Positions 34,217 to 43,422 of a DNA stretch of 64,000 nucleotides are shown piece after piece (the stretch's first letter is position 1; each line of letters begins with the position of its first letter). The notes under the pieces were generated by a model that ran no database searches, was not told the DNA's origin, and worked only from the letters and a program-made list of their open reading frames with translations. A program made the position numbers and the translations under genes. Origin of the DNA: Bacteroidales bacterium CF (GTDB lineage: Bacteria > Bacteroidota > Bacteroidia > Bacteroidales > UBA932). Where the stretch lies: contig CP006772.1 of the NCBI GenBank assembly GCA_000473305.1, positions 1,984,001 to 2,048,000 on the forward strand, given 5' to 3'.

Positions 34217-35172
34217 AGCGAGACTGTGATAATTATCCATAACTTTTCCGACACCTCCGGTGAGAGCCCGGCAAAATGGTATCCGAGACCATTATGGCGG
34301 CAATAGTTGAGACAATCACCGCAATATGTACATGTCAAACCCAACTTGCCTGCTTTTACAATTCTTTCATTCAAAGCCATATAGCTGCAACTTTTTATAC
34401 ATGCATTACACTTTGTACAGTTGGAGGTGAATCCGAACCTGAAGGGAGATATGTATTTGATGTGGTTGACAATTGTACCGATAGGGCAATAGTGGGTACA
34501 ATGGAACATTGCCCCTTTTCTCAGTGAAATCAACGAAATGACCAGAAGAGCCGCAACTCCGGTAAGGATTGCCAAAAGTGTTGCAGTTCCGGCAGAGGCC
34601 CTTGCAATTCTCAAAACCAAGGCAACTATAACTATTATCAGCAATATTGAGTACTTAACAACCGGAATTACCCCGGTTTGCCCCTTCCTCTTCTCAGCTC
34701 CGGCTCTTCTTGACGCAACAGCGTCCAGAGAGCCGAAATAACAGAGATGGCTGCACCATGCAGGACCGGCTATCAAGACTGTACTGAAGAAGAGTATTAT
34801 CATAAACCATGAGCTGAATCTGTAAAGCGGACCTGCCAGTATCATAGCTGGAACGGGGACATGCAGCTTGCCTGTCAAAAGGAAGAGAGAGTCGGCACAA
34901 AGGCCCAACACCAACTGCGAGTAAAAGACGACTGTGAATATCATCCATGAATAGATTCTCCATTTGCTCCTGCGGTCTCTGAACTGCATATTATAGGAGA
35001 GAATGAAACTGTAAAGAGTGATAACAAACACCTGTATCCACCCCCCATTATGGATAAACCGCTCTGCAAGCAGTAGCGGTTTATCCGGGATGGCCTGAAC
35101 AATCGTCAGAAGAGAAAGGACAACTAATCCGACAATTGCTGGTATTTGTATTTTATGATTACTTATCCGCAC
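34183..35172 (-). CDS. NapH/NosR-like membrane [4Fe-4S] protein
   Basis: A 329-residue polytopic protein with several hydrophobic helices and four Cys clusters: CSHLCYFG, CTHYCPIG, CTKCNACIKSC and CTYCGDCLNYC. This is the NapH/MauN/NosR layout, in which a quinol- or flavin-linked membrane protein carries two [4Fe-4S] clusters. The partner is unknown, and no nitrate, nitrous oxide or methylamine genes are close. The start is a GTG at 35172 inside the end of the zinc protease gene (14-base overlap); the next in-frame Met is over 60 residues in. It may feed electrons to an unidentified periplasmic enzyme. Confidence 0.82.
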   Translation of the reverse strand: MRISNHKIQIPAIVGLVVLSLLTIVQAIPDKPLLLAERFIHNGGWIQVFVITLYSFILSYNMQFRDRRSKWRIYSWMIFTVVFYSQLVLGLCADSLFLLTGKLHVPVPAMILAGPLYRFSSWFMIILFFSTVLIAGPAWCSHLCYFGSLDAVASRRAGAEKRKGQTGVIPVVKYSILLIIVIVALVLRIARASAGTATLLAILTGVAALLVISLISLRKGAMFHCTHYCPIGTIVNHIKYISPFRFGFTSNCTKCNACIKSCSYMALNERIVKAGKLGLTCTYCGDCLNYCRHNGLGYHFAGLSPEVSEKLWIIITVSLHSLFLAVARI

Positions 35173-37657
35173 TCAAAATCTTCTCCATATAGCGGGTCAG
35201 ATAAGCATAGTGTGCATCAGAGAGATAATCACCTGTCTTTATACTCTTGATATGTTTTAGAGTCTTGACTATCTGGCTGTATGCGATACCCGACGCCTCT
35301 GTCATGTCCTTTGGATTTGAAGTGATTACAGGAGGACCTCCAAAAGAGAATGAATTGGCTCCTGTGAAAAGATCGCAAAGACCTATTACATATGCTTTCT
35401 GAAGTATCCTGTCATATGAATCGGTAACTCTATTTTTCCACACAACTTTGTCAAGAGAAGAGAACATATCCTCAGCTGTGTAGGCAGATTTTCCATACTT
35501 TCTTTCAGCAGAGGCAAGGTTCATTATAACCCTTTTGCTTAACATTGATCCCAAAGCGGCATTGTAAGCACGCTCAATATATACTTCCGGACGGCTTACA
35601 AACTTATCCATATAATTATCAGGGATTAGCCAAACCGGTGCATTTTCAAAAAGATTCCTGTTAAGGAAATCCATAGCCTCCTGTTGTCTCTTCTTTTCCA
35701 CAACTCTGTACACATCTCCCTCCATCTCAACAGTCTTAGGATCTTCATAAACACCACCTATCCATTTTGCAACATGACCGATGTAACGGCGGAACTGGTT
35801 GGCTACCTCTCCCTGCATTGTTCTGAGATTGGTGTAATCTTCATTTGGCTCTTTTGTCCACTCTGCAAGACCATTCATCACAAACTTCAGATTTTTTATT
35901 CCGAGTTCGTTTGCCTTCATCTGGTTTTCACCAAGATCCTCACTCTGCAGTCTCGGGTCATTCTGACTTGATTCTGTTCCAAAGAGATAATAAGGATTCT
36001 TTGTCTTTTCAATTATCCATTTATTAATATGTGGAAGCTCCTTCTCAGGATTGTCAAAATCCGGGAATCTTCTGTAGCCCCACTCGATAGCCCATAGATC
36101 ATAATGGCTTATTCTTGGGAACAGCAGGTTTCTGTCAAGCTTGTCCTCTGGTTGTGCAACATAGTTGAATCTTGAATAGTCCATGATAGATGTTGTATGT
36201 CCGTTTGCCTTGAGGAATTCAGGGTCTCTGAGCTGTTCAACTGTATAGTGGCTTGTACCACCGAAGTTGTGTCTCAACCCGAGAGTGTGTCCAACTTCAT
36301 GAGATGATACGAATCTTATTAGCTGTCCCATAAGTTCTGTATCAAACTCCATCTTTCTTGCAGATGGGTCAACAGGTCCGCACTGAAGCATATACCAGTT
36401 CCTTACAAGTGACATAACGTTGTGGTACCAGTTTACGTGGCTCTCGATAATCTCGCCTGAACGCGGGTCACTTACGTGAGGGCCGCTGGCATTAGGAGTT
36501 GCAGAGGCTTTGTAGACAATTGCACAATATCTTGCATCTTCCAGTGACCATGTCGAATCCTGCTCCTTTGTAGGGGCAACCTTGCCCATAATCGCATTCT
36601 TGAAACCGGCTTTTTCAAATGCCTCCTGCCAATCATTAACACCCTGTATAAGATATGGAACCCACTCCTTAGGTGTGGCTGGGTCAATATAGTATATTAT
36701 TGGCTTTGCAGGTTCTACCAGCTCGCCTCTCTTATACTTTTCAAGATCTTCTGGTTTTGGCTCAAGTCTGAAGCGGGTTATGAGTGAAACTTTCTCAACA
36801 CCCTGTGGATTCTTGTCAAAATCAGTGTAGTTCTCGGTAAAGTAGCCCACCCTGTTGTCTGCATATCTGGCAACCATAGGGACCTTAGGAAGAAGCACAA
36901 ATGAATTGTTTATCTCAAATGTAGCGTTATCTCCTCCGCTGGTTTTCTGATATGTCTTTACACTCTTGATCTCGGTGTTTATCGGATAGGTCCTGACAGC
37001 CGAGAGGTAAGAGGTCTCCTTCTGTATACCTCCCAACTTGAACTCTGTTTTTGCCATCTTTGTGAAGAACAGCATCTCAGAGTCACCATTGAAGAAATCT
37101 GTTATATCAATTATATTATCCTTTTTGTCTTCAGATTGAGCCTTGATCTCAAATGCTGCAGCTATCGGCTCTGTATTTGATTTGACAACTGATACAAACA
37201 TTGAGCTCGAACTGTCTGAACGCTCTCTGTTCAGTACCTTCCTGAGAAAAATCTTGTTATTGGGACCCTTTTCAAAACGATAGACACCCTCGTTTATCTG
37301 GTCACCGGCGTAACCCTCGAAATCTGTGCGTACTCCGGAAGCGCCAAGTGATAGTCTTGTTACCATCATAAGGTCTCTTCCCAGGATTGAATCATTTATA
37401 TTGATAAAGAATTTATTATCCTGACTGTAGACTGTTGTCATACCCTTCATTATACGGGCATCAGATTTTACAAACTTATCAATTGTCTGAGGTGTTTTTT
37501 CGGGGCCCTTTTTTGTAGAGTCGGCAGCCGGAGTTTTCACCTCTGTCTGCTGTAGCTTTGCAATACTTCCCTTAGTCTTCTGGGCAGGGAGAGTTGTGCT
37601 CAGACACACTATAAGTGCGAAAGTGAGCAATGTTCTTAATGAAATGGTTTTTGGCAT
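35159..37657 (-). CDS. Exported zinc-dependent metalloprotease (DUF5117/DUF4953 type)
   Basis: An 832-residue protein with a signal peptide at about 1-25 (MPKTISLRTLLTFALIVCLS). N-terminal DUF5117/DUF5118-like regions cover about 60-400. A metzincin-like zinc site HEVGHTLGLRHN begins at His453, with Glu454 catalytic, followed by the structural Met in TSIMDYSRFNYV. The C-terminal half is a DUF4953-type helical domain. Large proteins of this set are frequent in Bacteroidota and thought to be periplasmic or outer-membrane-associated endopeptidases; the substrate is unknown. It is preceded by the TPR gene and overlaps the ferredoxin-type gene. Confidence 0.9.
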   Translation of the reverse strand: MPKTISLRTLLTFALIVCLSTTLPAQKTKGSIAKLQQTEVKTPAADSTKKGPEKTPQTIDKFVKSDARIMKGMTTVYSQDNKFFININDSILGRDLMMVTRLSLGASGVRTDFEGYAGDQINEGVYRFEKGPNNKIFLRKVLNRERSDSSSSMFVSVVKSNTEPIAAAFEIKAQSEDKKDNIIDITDFFNGDSEMLFFTKMAKTEFKLGGIQKETSYLSAVRTYPINTEIKSVKTYQKTSGGDNATFEINNSFVLLPKVPMVARYADNRVGYFTENYTDFDKNPQGVEKVSLITRFRLEPKPEDLEKYKRGELVEPAKPIIYYIDPATPKEWVPYLIQGVNDWQEAFEKAGFKNAIMGKVAPTKEQDSTWSLEDARYCAIVYKASATPNASGPHVSDPRSGEIIESHVNWYHNVMSLVRNWYMLQCGPVDPSARKMEFDTELMGQLIRFVSSHEVGHTLGLRHNFGGTSHYTVEQLRDPEFLKANGHTTSIMDYSRFNYVAQPEDKLDRNLLFPRISHYDLWAIEWGYRRFPDFDNPEKELPHINKWIIEKTKNPYYLFGTESSQNDPRLQSEDLGENQMKANELGIKNLKFVMNGLAEWTKEPNEDYTNLRTMQGEVANQFRRYIGHVAKWIGGVYEDPKTVEMEGDVYRVVEKKRQQEAMDFLNRNLFENAPVWLIPDNYMDKFVSRPEVYIERAYNAALGSMLSKRVIMNLASAERKYGKSAYTAEDMFSSLDKVVWKNRVTDSYDRILQKAYVIGLCDLFTGANSFSFGGPPVITSNPKDMTEASGIAYSQIVKTLKHIKSIKTGDYLSDAHYAYLTRYMEKILSADK

Positions 37658-37668
37658 AATATTTTTTA

Positions 37669-37944
37669 TCAGGGATTCATCAGATCTGTATTCTGAAAAC
37701 TCAGAATCTCATAAATGGAGTCTATAGCATAGGCCGCAGGGCCTGTAGGATTGAGGAATTTAGCCTTGTTCAGGGCGTTTATGGCCTCTCCCCACAATTG
37801 TTCTCTTCTCAACAATCCGCCTAACATATACCAGGCGACGTCGTTTTCAGGTTCTCTCTCCAGGAATTCCAGCAACTCTTCGTGTGCCTTCTGGAGGCTT
37901 CCCTCTCTGAGGGTTTGTTCAATTTCGAGCAAACTCTTTTTCAT
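37669..37944 (-). CDS. Small TPR-like protein
   Basis: A 91-residue protein of two to three helical hairpins of TPR type (LEIEQTLREGSLQKAHEELL; NDVAWYMLGGLLRREQLWGE; INALNKAKFLNPTG). Probably an adaptor; the partner is unknown. It lies 20 bases after rnfA and 11 before the zinc protease, in the same direction, and may belong to the rnf transcript. Confidence 0.75.
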   Translation of the reverse strand: MKKSLLEIEQTLREGSLQKAHEELLEFLEREPENDVAWYMLGGLLRREQLWGEAINALNKAKFLNPTGPAAYAIDSIYEILSFQNTDLMNP

Positions 37945-37964
37945 GATTTTAATTTTTAGGGCAA

Positions 37965-38564
37965 CTATACCAACCCTGCAAAACCCATGAATGCAAGGGC
38001 AAGTATGCTTGCGGTAATAAGTGCGATTGGTGTACCTTTGAAAGCCTTGGGAACATTGTTGAGTTCAAGTTGTTCCCTCAGACCGGCAAAGAGTACCATT
38101 GCTAAACCAAATCCAACTGCACTGGCTGTTGAATAAACCACAGACTCAGCTAAATTTAACATATGCGGATCTCCACCAAATGCGAATTCCTTAGAAACTA
38201 CAATGATTGCAAGGCCCAACACACAACAGTTGGTTGTTATTAACGGAAGAAAAATACCTAATGCCTGATACAAAGAGGGGCTTATTTTTTTGAGAATTAT
38301 CTCAACCATCTGTACGAGGGCTGCAATAACAAGTATAAAAGCCACGGTCTGCATGAACTCAATGCCAAGAGGAATCAGGACATAGTATTGAAGCAGGTAA
38401 GTTACAAGAGTAGATAGTGCTATTACAAATACTACAGCACCGGACATACCGGCTGCTGTGCTGATTTTATTAGATACTCCAAGAAAAGGGCATATACCCA
38501 GAAATTGCGATAGTAGTACGTTGTTAACGAATACGGCTGCTATTATTATAATTATGTATTCCAT
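37965..38564 (-). CDS. rnfA: Rnf complex subunit A
   Basis: A 199-residue six-helix membrane protein ([33 protein letters not shown]) of the RnfA/NqrE family. In the Rnf complex (ferredoxin:NAD+ oxidoreductase, sodium- or proton-pumping) RnfA and RnfE form the membrane core carrying an intramembrane iron site; NCC in TTNCCVLG holds the expected Cys. It is the last of six contiguous rnf genes, 5 bases after rnfE. Confidence 0.96.
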   Translation of the reverse strand: MEYIIIIIAAVFVNNVLLSQFLGICPFLGVSNKISTAAGMSGAVVFVIALSTLVTYLLQYYVLIPLGIEFMQTVAFILVIAALVQMVEIILKKISPSLYQALGIFLPLITTNCCVLGLAIIVVSKEFAFGGDPHMLNLAESVVYSTASAVGFGLAMVLFAGLREQLELNNVPKAFKGTPIALITASILALAFMGFAGLV

Positions 38565-38569
38565 ACTCT

Positions 38570-39163
38570 TTACTTATCTGTGAATTTTGATTTGTACATA
38601 TTAAACAGAACCATCAGATATCCAAGAACCATAAAAGCACCCGGTGCAAGGACAAAAGCAAGCATTCCGTCACCATCTATTAGTTTGAAACCGAATATTG
38701 ACGCTGTACCCAGAAGCTCTCTGACAGCTCCTAATACTGTAAGAGACAATGTAAAACCCAGCCCGATTCCAATGCCGTCGAGTGCAGAATCCAAAACCGT
38801 ATTCTTTGAAGCAAAGGCTTCTGCCCGTCCTAATACTATACAGTTAACAACAATAAGAGGTATGAATATTCCCAATGTCTGGTATAGTCCTGGTGTGTAT
38901 GCCTGCATCAGCAGTTGAAGTACTGTAACCACAGCAGCGATGAGGACAATGTATACCGGAATTCTAACCTTGTCAGGAACCTGTTTTGCCACAAGAGAGA
39001 TCAGAACGTTTGAGAAGATCAACACGAAGGTTGTAGCCACTCCCATACCCAATCCGTTAATTGCCGAAGTTGTAGTCGCAAGTGTAGGGCACATACCCAG
39101 CACTAAAACGAATGTAGGATTGTCTTTTACAAATCCTTTTGTTATAAGGCTTAACTTACTCAT
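38570..39163 (-). CDS. rnfE: Rnf complex subunit E
   Basis: A 197-residue six-helix protein of the RnfE/NqrD family, a paralogue of RnfA with inverse topology. [19 protein letters not shown] and [15 protein letters not shown] give the conserved Cys residues. It overlaps rnfG by 8 bases and precedes rnfA by 5. Confidence 0.95.
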   Translation of the reverse strand: MSKLSLITKGFVKDNPTFVLVLGMCPTLATTTSAINGLGMGVATTFVLIFSNVLISLVAKQVPDKVRIPVYIVLIAAVVTVLQLLMQAYTPGLYQTLGIFIPLIVVNCIVLGRAEAFASKNTVLDSALDGIGIGLGFTLSLTVLGAVRELLGTASIFGFKLIDGDGMLAFVLAPGAFMVLGYLMVLFNMYKSKFTDK

Positions 39164-39758
39164 TTACTGCCTCCTTTTCTGTTTTGTCTGCCACACATAA
39201 TTTAAACACCTCATATGCAGATGTCATTGCTCCGCAAAAAGCCCTCGAGGATATTGTCGAAGCTGTGATTGCATCAACATCGCCACCGTCTTTCTTAACG
39301 GATAGTTTGAAATCAGCTGGATTCTTTCCGTTAAACTGCAGGCTGAAATCGCTTTTACCTGCTACCATCTTGTCTCCCAGGCCCGGGGTTTCGGAGTGTG
39401 TGAGGACAACTGTATTTATAATTGTACCATCCATGCTGAATCCGACCATCAGAGTGACTCTACCGCCAAATCCGGCATTTGAGAATGTCTCTACGGCATA
39501 ACCTACTGTCTCTCCCCCCTTTATGGCAGGATACACTTTATATTGAGAGCCGTTGTACTCTTTTGTGAAAGCCTCTCCGTTAGGGTCGTTGTCAAAAGGT
39601 GGAACCACACCGGCTATCGATTGGTTTATCTTTGCCAGCTGTGCAGCCTCAATCGGCTCTTTTGTCAGAACATATGCCCCGCCCAGCAGAGCAGATGATG
39701 CAAGACAGATAAGTGTAAGCACCATCACCATATTCTTTAATGTAGACTCTCTAGCCAT
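39156..39758 (-). CDS. rnfG: Rnf complex subunit G (covalent FMN subunit)
   Basis: A 200-residue protein with one N-terminal helix at about 9-30 and a periplasmic FMN-binding domain. GVVPPFDNDPNGEAFTKEYN near 46 and VVLTHSETPGLGDKMVAG near 117 are typical of RnfG/NqrC. The expected ApbE-type FMN attachment motif Dxx[ST]GA[ST] appears as DAITASTISS, with Gly replaced by Ala and Ala by Ser; the threonine to be flavinylated is kept. It overlaps rnfD and rnfE by 8 bases each. Confidence 0.94.
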   Translation of the reverse strand: MARESTLKNMVMVLTLICLASSALLGGAYVLTKEPIEAAQLAKINQSIAGVVPPFDNDPNGEAFTKEYNGSQYKVYPAIKGGETVGYAVETFSNAGFGGRVTLMVGFSMDGTIINTVVLTHSETPGLGDKMVAGKSDFSLQFNGKNPADFKLSVKKDGGDVDAITASTISSRAFCGAMTSAYEVFKLCVADKTEKEAVNE

Positions 39759-40752
39759 TCTTTACCTCCTTTCCGAAATATGCCGGTTTCATGAACTTGT
39801 TGATCAGTGGTACAAAAGCATTCATAATAAGGATTGCGAACGATATCCCCTCAGGATATGATCCGAAGTACCTTATCAGGACTGTGATTATTCCTATTCC
39901 CACTCCATATAGTATCATACCTTTCTTGCTCATAGGAGATGTCACATAGTCTGTGGCCATAAATATGGAGCCTAACAATATACCTCCTGAGAGGATATTA
40001 AAGAGAGGATCTGTGTACTGTTCCGGATTGACAACCCAGAAGATACCTGTGAACAGTGCTACTGTAATTATGATTGATAGAGGAATATGTACTGAAATCA
40101 CCCTTCTGTATAGAAGATATGCAAAACCGATTAGCAGTGCCAGTGCCGATACCTCGCCGACAGAACCTCCTATCTTACTGAAGAGCATCTGAATATAAGA
40201 GAAATTGTGTGTCTGGAATATCTGTTCCAATGACAAGCCTTGTGCAAGTCCCTCTTTTACAATTGAAAGAGCCGTTGCCCCTGAGGAGGCATCTATACCC
40301 TCCCTGAACCATGATGCCGGTATTGTCCAGTCCGTCATTAGCACCGGAAAGGATACCAGGAGGAAAACTCGGCCGACGAGCGCGGGATTGAACAGGTTCT
40401 GGCCAAGTCCGCCGAATGTAAGTTTGGCAACACCTATGGCAACTATTGAGCCGATAAGCATAAGCCACCATGGGGAGTTGGGAGGCAGGTTCAGTGCCAA
40501 GAGCAATCCTGTTACCGCTGCCGAATAATCACCAATCGTAACAGTACACTTTATTAGATATCTCTGAATTACATATTCAACTGCAACACATGTCACAACT
40601 CCGACAAGGGCCAGTTTTATTGCCGAGAATCCGAAGAAATATATGGATACCAGCAATGAGGGCACCAGGGCGATGATGACATCTCTCATAAGGCTCTTGG
40701 TGGTCTGTGGACCATGTATGTGGGGAGCCGGAGATACAAGTAATTTTTTCAT
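39751..40752 (-). CDS. rnfD: Rnf complex subunit D (covalent FMN subunit)
   Basis: A 333-residue polytopic protein of the NqrB/RnfD family. The start (MKKLLVSPAPHIHGPQTTKS) and the helices are typical, and DASSGATALS keeps the Dxx-SGAT motif for covalent FMN attachment to threonine. It lies 33 bases after rnfC and overlaps rnfG. Confidence 0.96.
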   Translation of the reverse strand: MKKLLVSPAPHIHGPQTTKSLMRDVIIALVPSLLVSIYFFGFSAIKLALVGVVTCVAVEYVIQRYLIKCTVTIGDYSAAVTGLLLALNLPPNSPWWLMLIGSIVAIGVAKLTFGGLGQNLFNPALVGRVFLLVSFPVLMTDWTIPASWFREGIDASSGATALSIVKEGLAQGLSLEQIFQTHNFSYIQMLFSKIGGSVGEVSALALLIGFAYLLYRRVISVHIPLSIIITVALFTGIFWVVNPEQYTDPLFNILSGGILLGSIFMATDYVTSPMSKKGMILYGVGIGIITVLIRYFGSYPEGISFAILIMNAFVPLINKFMKPAYFGKEVKNG

Positions 40753-40785
40753 CCGTAAATTATTAAATTATCCAATCCTTATTCT

Positions 40786-42123
40786 CTACTTTTTTGGTCT
40801 GCTTCTCATGATTTTCAAGACCTTAGCCTTGGAGAGCCTTATTGTGTCCAAAAGTGGTATGTTTGCCGGACAAGAATAGAGGCAACATCCGCATTCAATA
40901 CAATCCTGGACCATATTCTCCTCGAGTTCTTCCATCCTGTCGGCCCTTGCAAGCCTGTTGAGCAGATATGGCTGCAGCCCCATCGGACAAGCTTCAACAC
41001 ACTTAGCACACCTGATACAGTTTCTTTCAGGGCCTCTTTTTGTCTCCTCTTCTGTCAACAAAAGAAGTCCGGATGTACTCTTTACTGATGCGGCATCCAT
41101 ACAGGCAACAGCTTTTCCCATCATAGGACCGCCGCTGATAAGCTTGACAGCATCTTTCGGGAATCCTCCGATTGCAAACATCATTGTATCAAAGGTTGTC
41201 CCAACCCTGAGCCTGAAGTTACGCTGTTCAGTCATACATTTTCCTGTAACTGTGACTATTCCGTCAATAAGCGGTTTGTTTTTCTGAACTGCTTCATATA
41301 CTGCAAGAGCTGTTCCCACATTCTGAACAACTGCTCCCGTGTCTATAGGTAAACCCATTGATGGAACTCTTCGGCTGGTCACTGCATCAATAAGCTGTTT
41401 TTCTCCGCCTTGAGGGTATCTCTTTTTTAATGGGACAATCTTTATATCTGTATAACTCTTTTCAGCAACGCTCTTCATGCTCTTTATGGCCTTCGGCTTG
41501 TTCTCCTCAATGCCTACATATGCCTTAGAGACACCAAGCGCCTTCATCATTATTCTCACACCAATGAGTATCTCCTCAGGATTTTCCAGCATAATCCTGT
41601 AGTCTGATGTAAGATAAGGCTCACATTCGGATCCGTTGATAAGTAGCACGTCTGCAACTTTCCCGGGAGGGGGTGTCAGCTTAATATGGGTCGGAAAGGC
41701 AGCTCCTCCCAGACCAACAACACCACACTCTGCTATTCTCTTTATTATCTCCTCTTTGCTGAGTTTTATATCTCTTAAAATCTCATTGCTTCTGTCTATT
41801 GTATCAACCCATTCATCTCCCTCAACATCTATAACGACATGTTGCACTTGGTTTCCTGCCAGATCAGGTAACAACTCAACCGATCTTACCGTTCCTGATA
41901 CCGATGAATGTATATTGGCTGAAATAAAGCCGGAAGCCTTAGCAATCAACTGTCCTGCCTTTACTTTGTCACCTTTGGCCACTATTGGCTCAGCAGGCGC
42001 ACCAAGATGCTGAGACATAGAAATATACGCTGTCTCCACTAACGGGAAATTCTCGATAGCTGCATCTTTGGATATTTTATTGTCGTGAGGATGAATTCCT
42101 CCTATTGAAAATGTTTTGCTCAT
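40786..42123 (-). CDS. rnfC: Rnf complex subunit C (NADH-binding, FMN and iron-sulphur)
   Basis: A 445-residue peripheral subunit with a NuoF-like FMN/NAD(H) fold and a C-terminal double [4Fe-4S] domain (CIRCAKCVEACPMG; CIECGCCLYSCPAN). The glycine-rich stretch GGAAFPTHIKL near 140 is the nucleotide/FMN region. ATG 42123 is used, not the in-frame TTG at 42144, because AGAGAGG sits properly before the ATG. It links NAD(H) to the membrane core. Confidence 0.96.
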   Translation of the reverse strand: MSKTFSIGGIHPHDNKISKDAAIENFPLVETAYISMSQHLGAPAEPIVAKGDKVKAGQLIAKASGFISANIHSSVSGTVRSVELLPDLAGNQVQHVVIDVEGDEWVDTIDRSNEILRDIKLSKEEIIKRIAECGVVGLGGAAFPTHIKLTPPPGKVADVLLINGSECEPYLTSDYRIMLENPEEILIGVRIMMKALGVSKAYVGIEENKPKAIKSMKSVAEKSYTDIKIVPLKKRYPQGGEKQLIDAVTSRRVPSMGLPIDTGAVVQNVGTALAVYEAVQKNKPLIDGIVTVTGKCMTEQRNFRLRVGTTFDTMMFAIGGFPKDAVKLISGGPMMGKAVACMDAASVKSTSGLLLLTEEETKRGPERNCIRCAKCVEACPMGLQPYLLNRLARADRMEELEENMVQDCIECGCCLYSCPANIPLLDTIRLSKAKVLKIMRSRPKK

Positions 42124-42133
42124 ATCCTCTCTA

Positions 42134-42991
42134 TTACTGTTCAACCAACGGAGAAACCTCTTTTTTTGGAACCCTTACAGGGAAGTTCACCTCCCATATG
42201 GCATGAGTCGGGCACTCGACTACACATTTACGGCAAAGTTTGCATTTATTATAGTCTATGTAAGCAAGGTTTGATGTTATGGTGATTGCGTCGTAGGCAC
42301 ACACCTTCTGGCACTTCGTACAACCGATACATGCAACAGCACAAGCCTTCTTGGCAACTCCTCCCTTATCCTTATTTACGCAGGATACAAAAATACGCCT
42401 GCTCTTTATACCCTTATTTCTCAGCTCGATGATCATCTTAGGGCAAGCCTTGACACAAGCCCCGCATGCAGTACACTTACTCTCGTCAACCTCCGGAAGG
42501 CCGGTTCTTGGATCCATTTTAATTGCATCAAACTGACAAGAGAGGACACAGTCACCATGACCAAGGCATCCGTACTTACATGCTGTGTCTCCTGAATAGA
42601 ATGAAGCCATAACTGCACATGATGAAAAGCCATCGTAGTTGTTTGTCTTGGGCCTGTTGTCACATGTTCCGTTACATCTTACAACTGCAACCTGGGGTGT
42701 CTTTTCTGCCACCTCCATCCCGAGATACTGCGCAACCTGTTTCATCACATCGTTTCCACCTACAGGGCAGAAATTTTTTTCAAGATTGTCAGCCTTGACA
42801 CATGATTCTGCAAAAGCCCTGCAGCCGGCATAACCGCAACCTCCGCAGTTGGCACCGGGGAGAATTGCCTGAACATCATCAATCCTTGGGTCTTCCTCAA
42901 CCTTGAACTTCTGAGCGACAAAATAGAGTATCAGCGCCAGAAGGATGCCGAGAATACTTAAGGACAAGATCGTAAACAATACAGTATTCAT
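42134..42991 (-). CDS. rnfB: Rnf complex subunit B (multi-cluster ferredoxin)
   Basis: A 285-residue protein: one N-terminal helix (about 5-27), a Cys-rich [4Fe-4S] region (NCGGCGYAGCRAFAESC), then further Cys clusters (CKYGCLGHGDCVLSC; CTACGACVKACP; CIGCTKCQKVC; CKLCRKCVVECP). It takes electrons from soluble ferredoxin. It is the first rnf gene and overlaps the rseC end by one base (TAATG). Confidence 0.96.
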   Translation of the reverse strand: MNTVLFTILSLSILGILLALILYFVAQKFKVEEDPRIDDVQAILPGANCGGCGYAGCRAFAESCVKADNLEKNFCPVGGNDVMKQVAQYLGMEVAEKTPQVAVVRCNGTCDNRPKTNNYDGFSSCAVMASFYSGDTACKYGCLGHGDCVLSCQFDAIKMDPRTGLPEVDESKCTACGACVKACPKMIIELRNKGIKSRRIFVSCVNKDKGGVAKKACAVACIGCTKCQKVCAYDAITITSNLAYIDYNKCKLCRKCVVECPTHAIWEVNFPVRVPKKEVSPLVEQ

Positions 42992-43422
42992 TATTTATCT
43001 AATTTCTCTAAAGTAAATACAAATTCCTTTTTTATTCTATCCTTTAGAAAGTAAATGATTAAAAAGTAGAAGGCTAAGGCACCAATAATGGACAAACCTA
43101 TTAGTATCTCCGAAACTTTAAAAGTTGACAAAAGTAGCAATAAAATCAAAAGAATGATCAAAGGAATCAAATAAGATAGCCATAGCGCTTTAAATCCCAG
43201 ACTCCTTTTCAGAACCACCTTCACCCTCTCTCCCTTCTCATATAAATCAAATCCGTTTGCCGGAACCTGAATGATACCACTCTCCGAATCTGACGCACTG
43301 CACATTCCTTTTGCCCCGCAAGATGAACACGCGGATTGACGCACCATCTCCACAGAGACAAAATCCTGATCGACGTCAATTACAACGCCTTCATGTTCAA
43401 CATTATCATTTTTATTACTCAT
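42991..43422 (-). CDS. rseC: RseC/MucC-family protein
   Basis: A 143-residue protein: a Cys-rich cytoplasmic N-terminus (ACSSCGAKGMCS near 33) and two helices at about 77-97 and 101-120. RseC-type proteins accompany rnf genes and have been linked to SoxR reduction and sigma-E control in gammaproteobacteria; here it leads the rnf cluster, so a role in Rnf assembly or activity is likely. It overlaps the DUF3108 gene (ATGA) and rnfB. Confidence 0.9.
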   Translation of the reverse strand: MSNKNDNVEHEGVVIDVDQDFVSVEMVRQSACSSCGAKGMCSASDSESGIIQVPANGFDLYEKGERVKVVLKRSLGFKALWLSYLIPLIILLILLLLLSTFKVSEILIGLSIIGALAFYFLIIYFLKDRIKKEFVFTLEKLDK

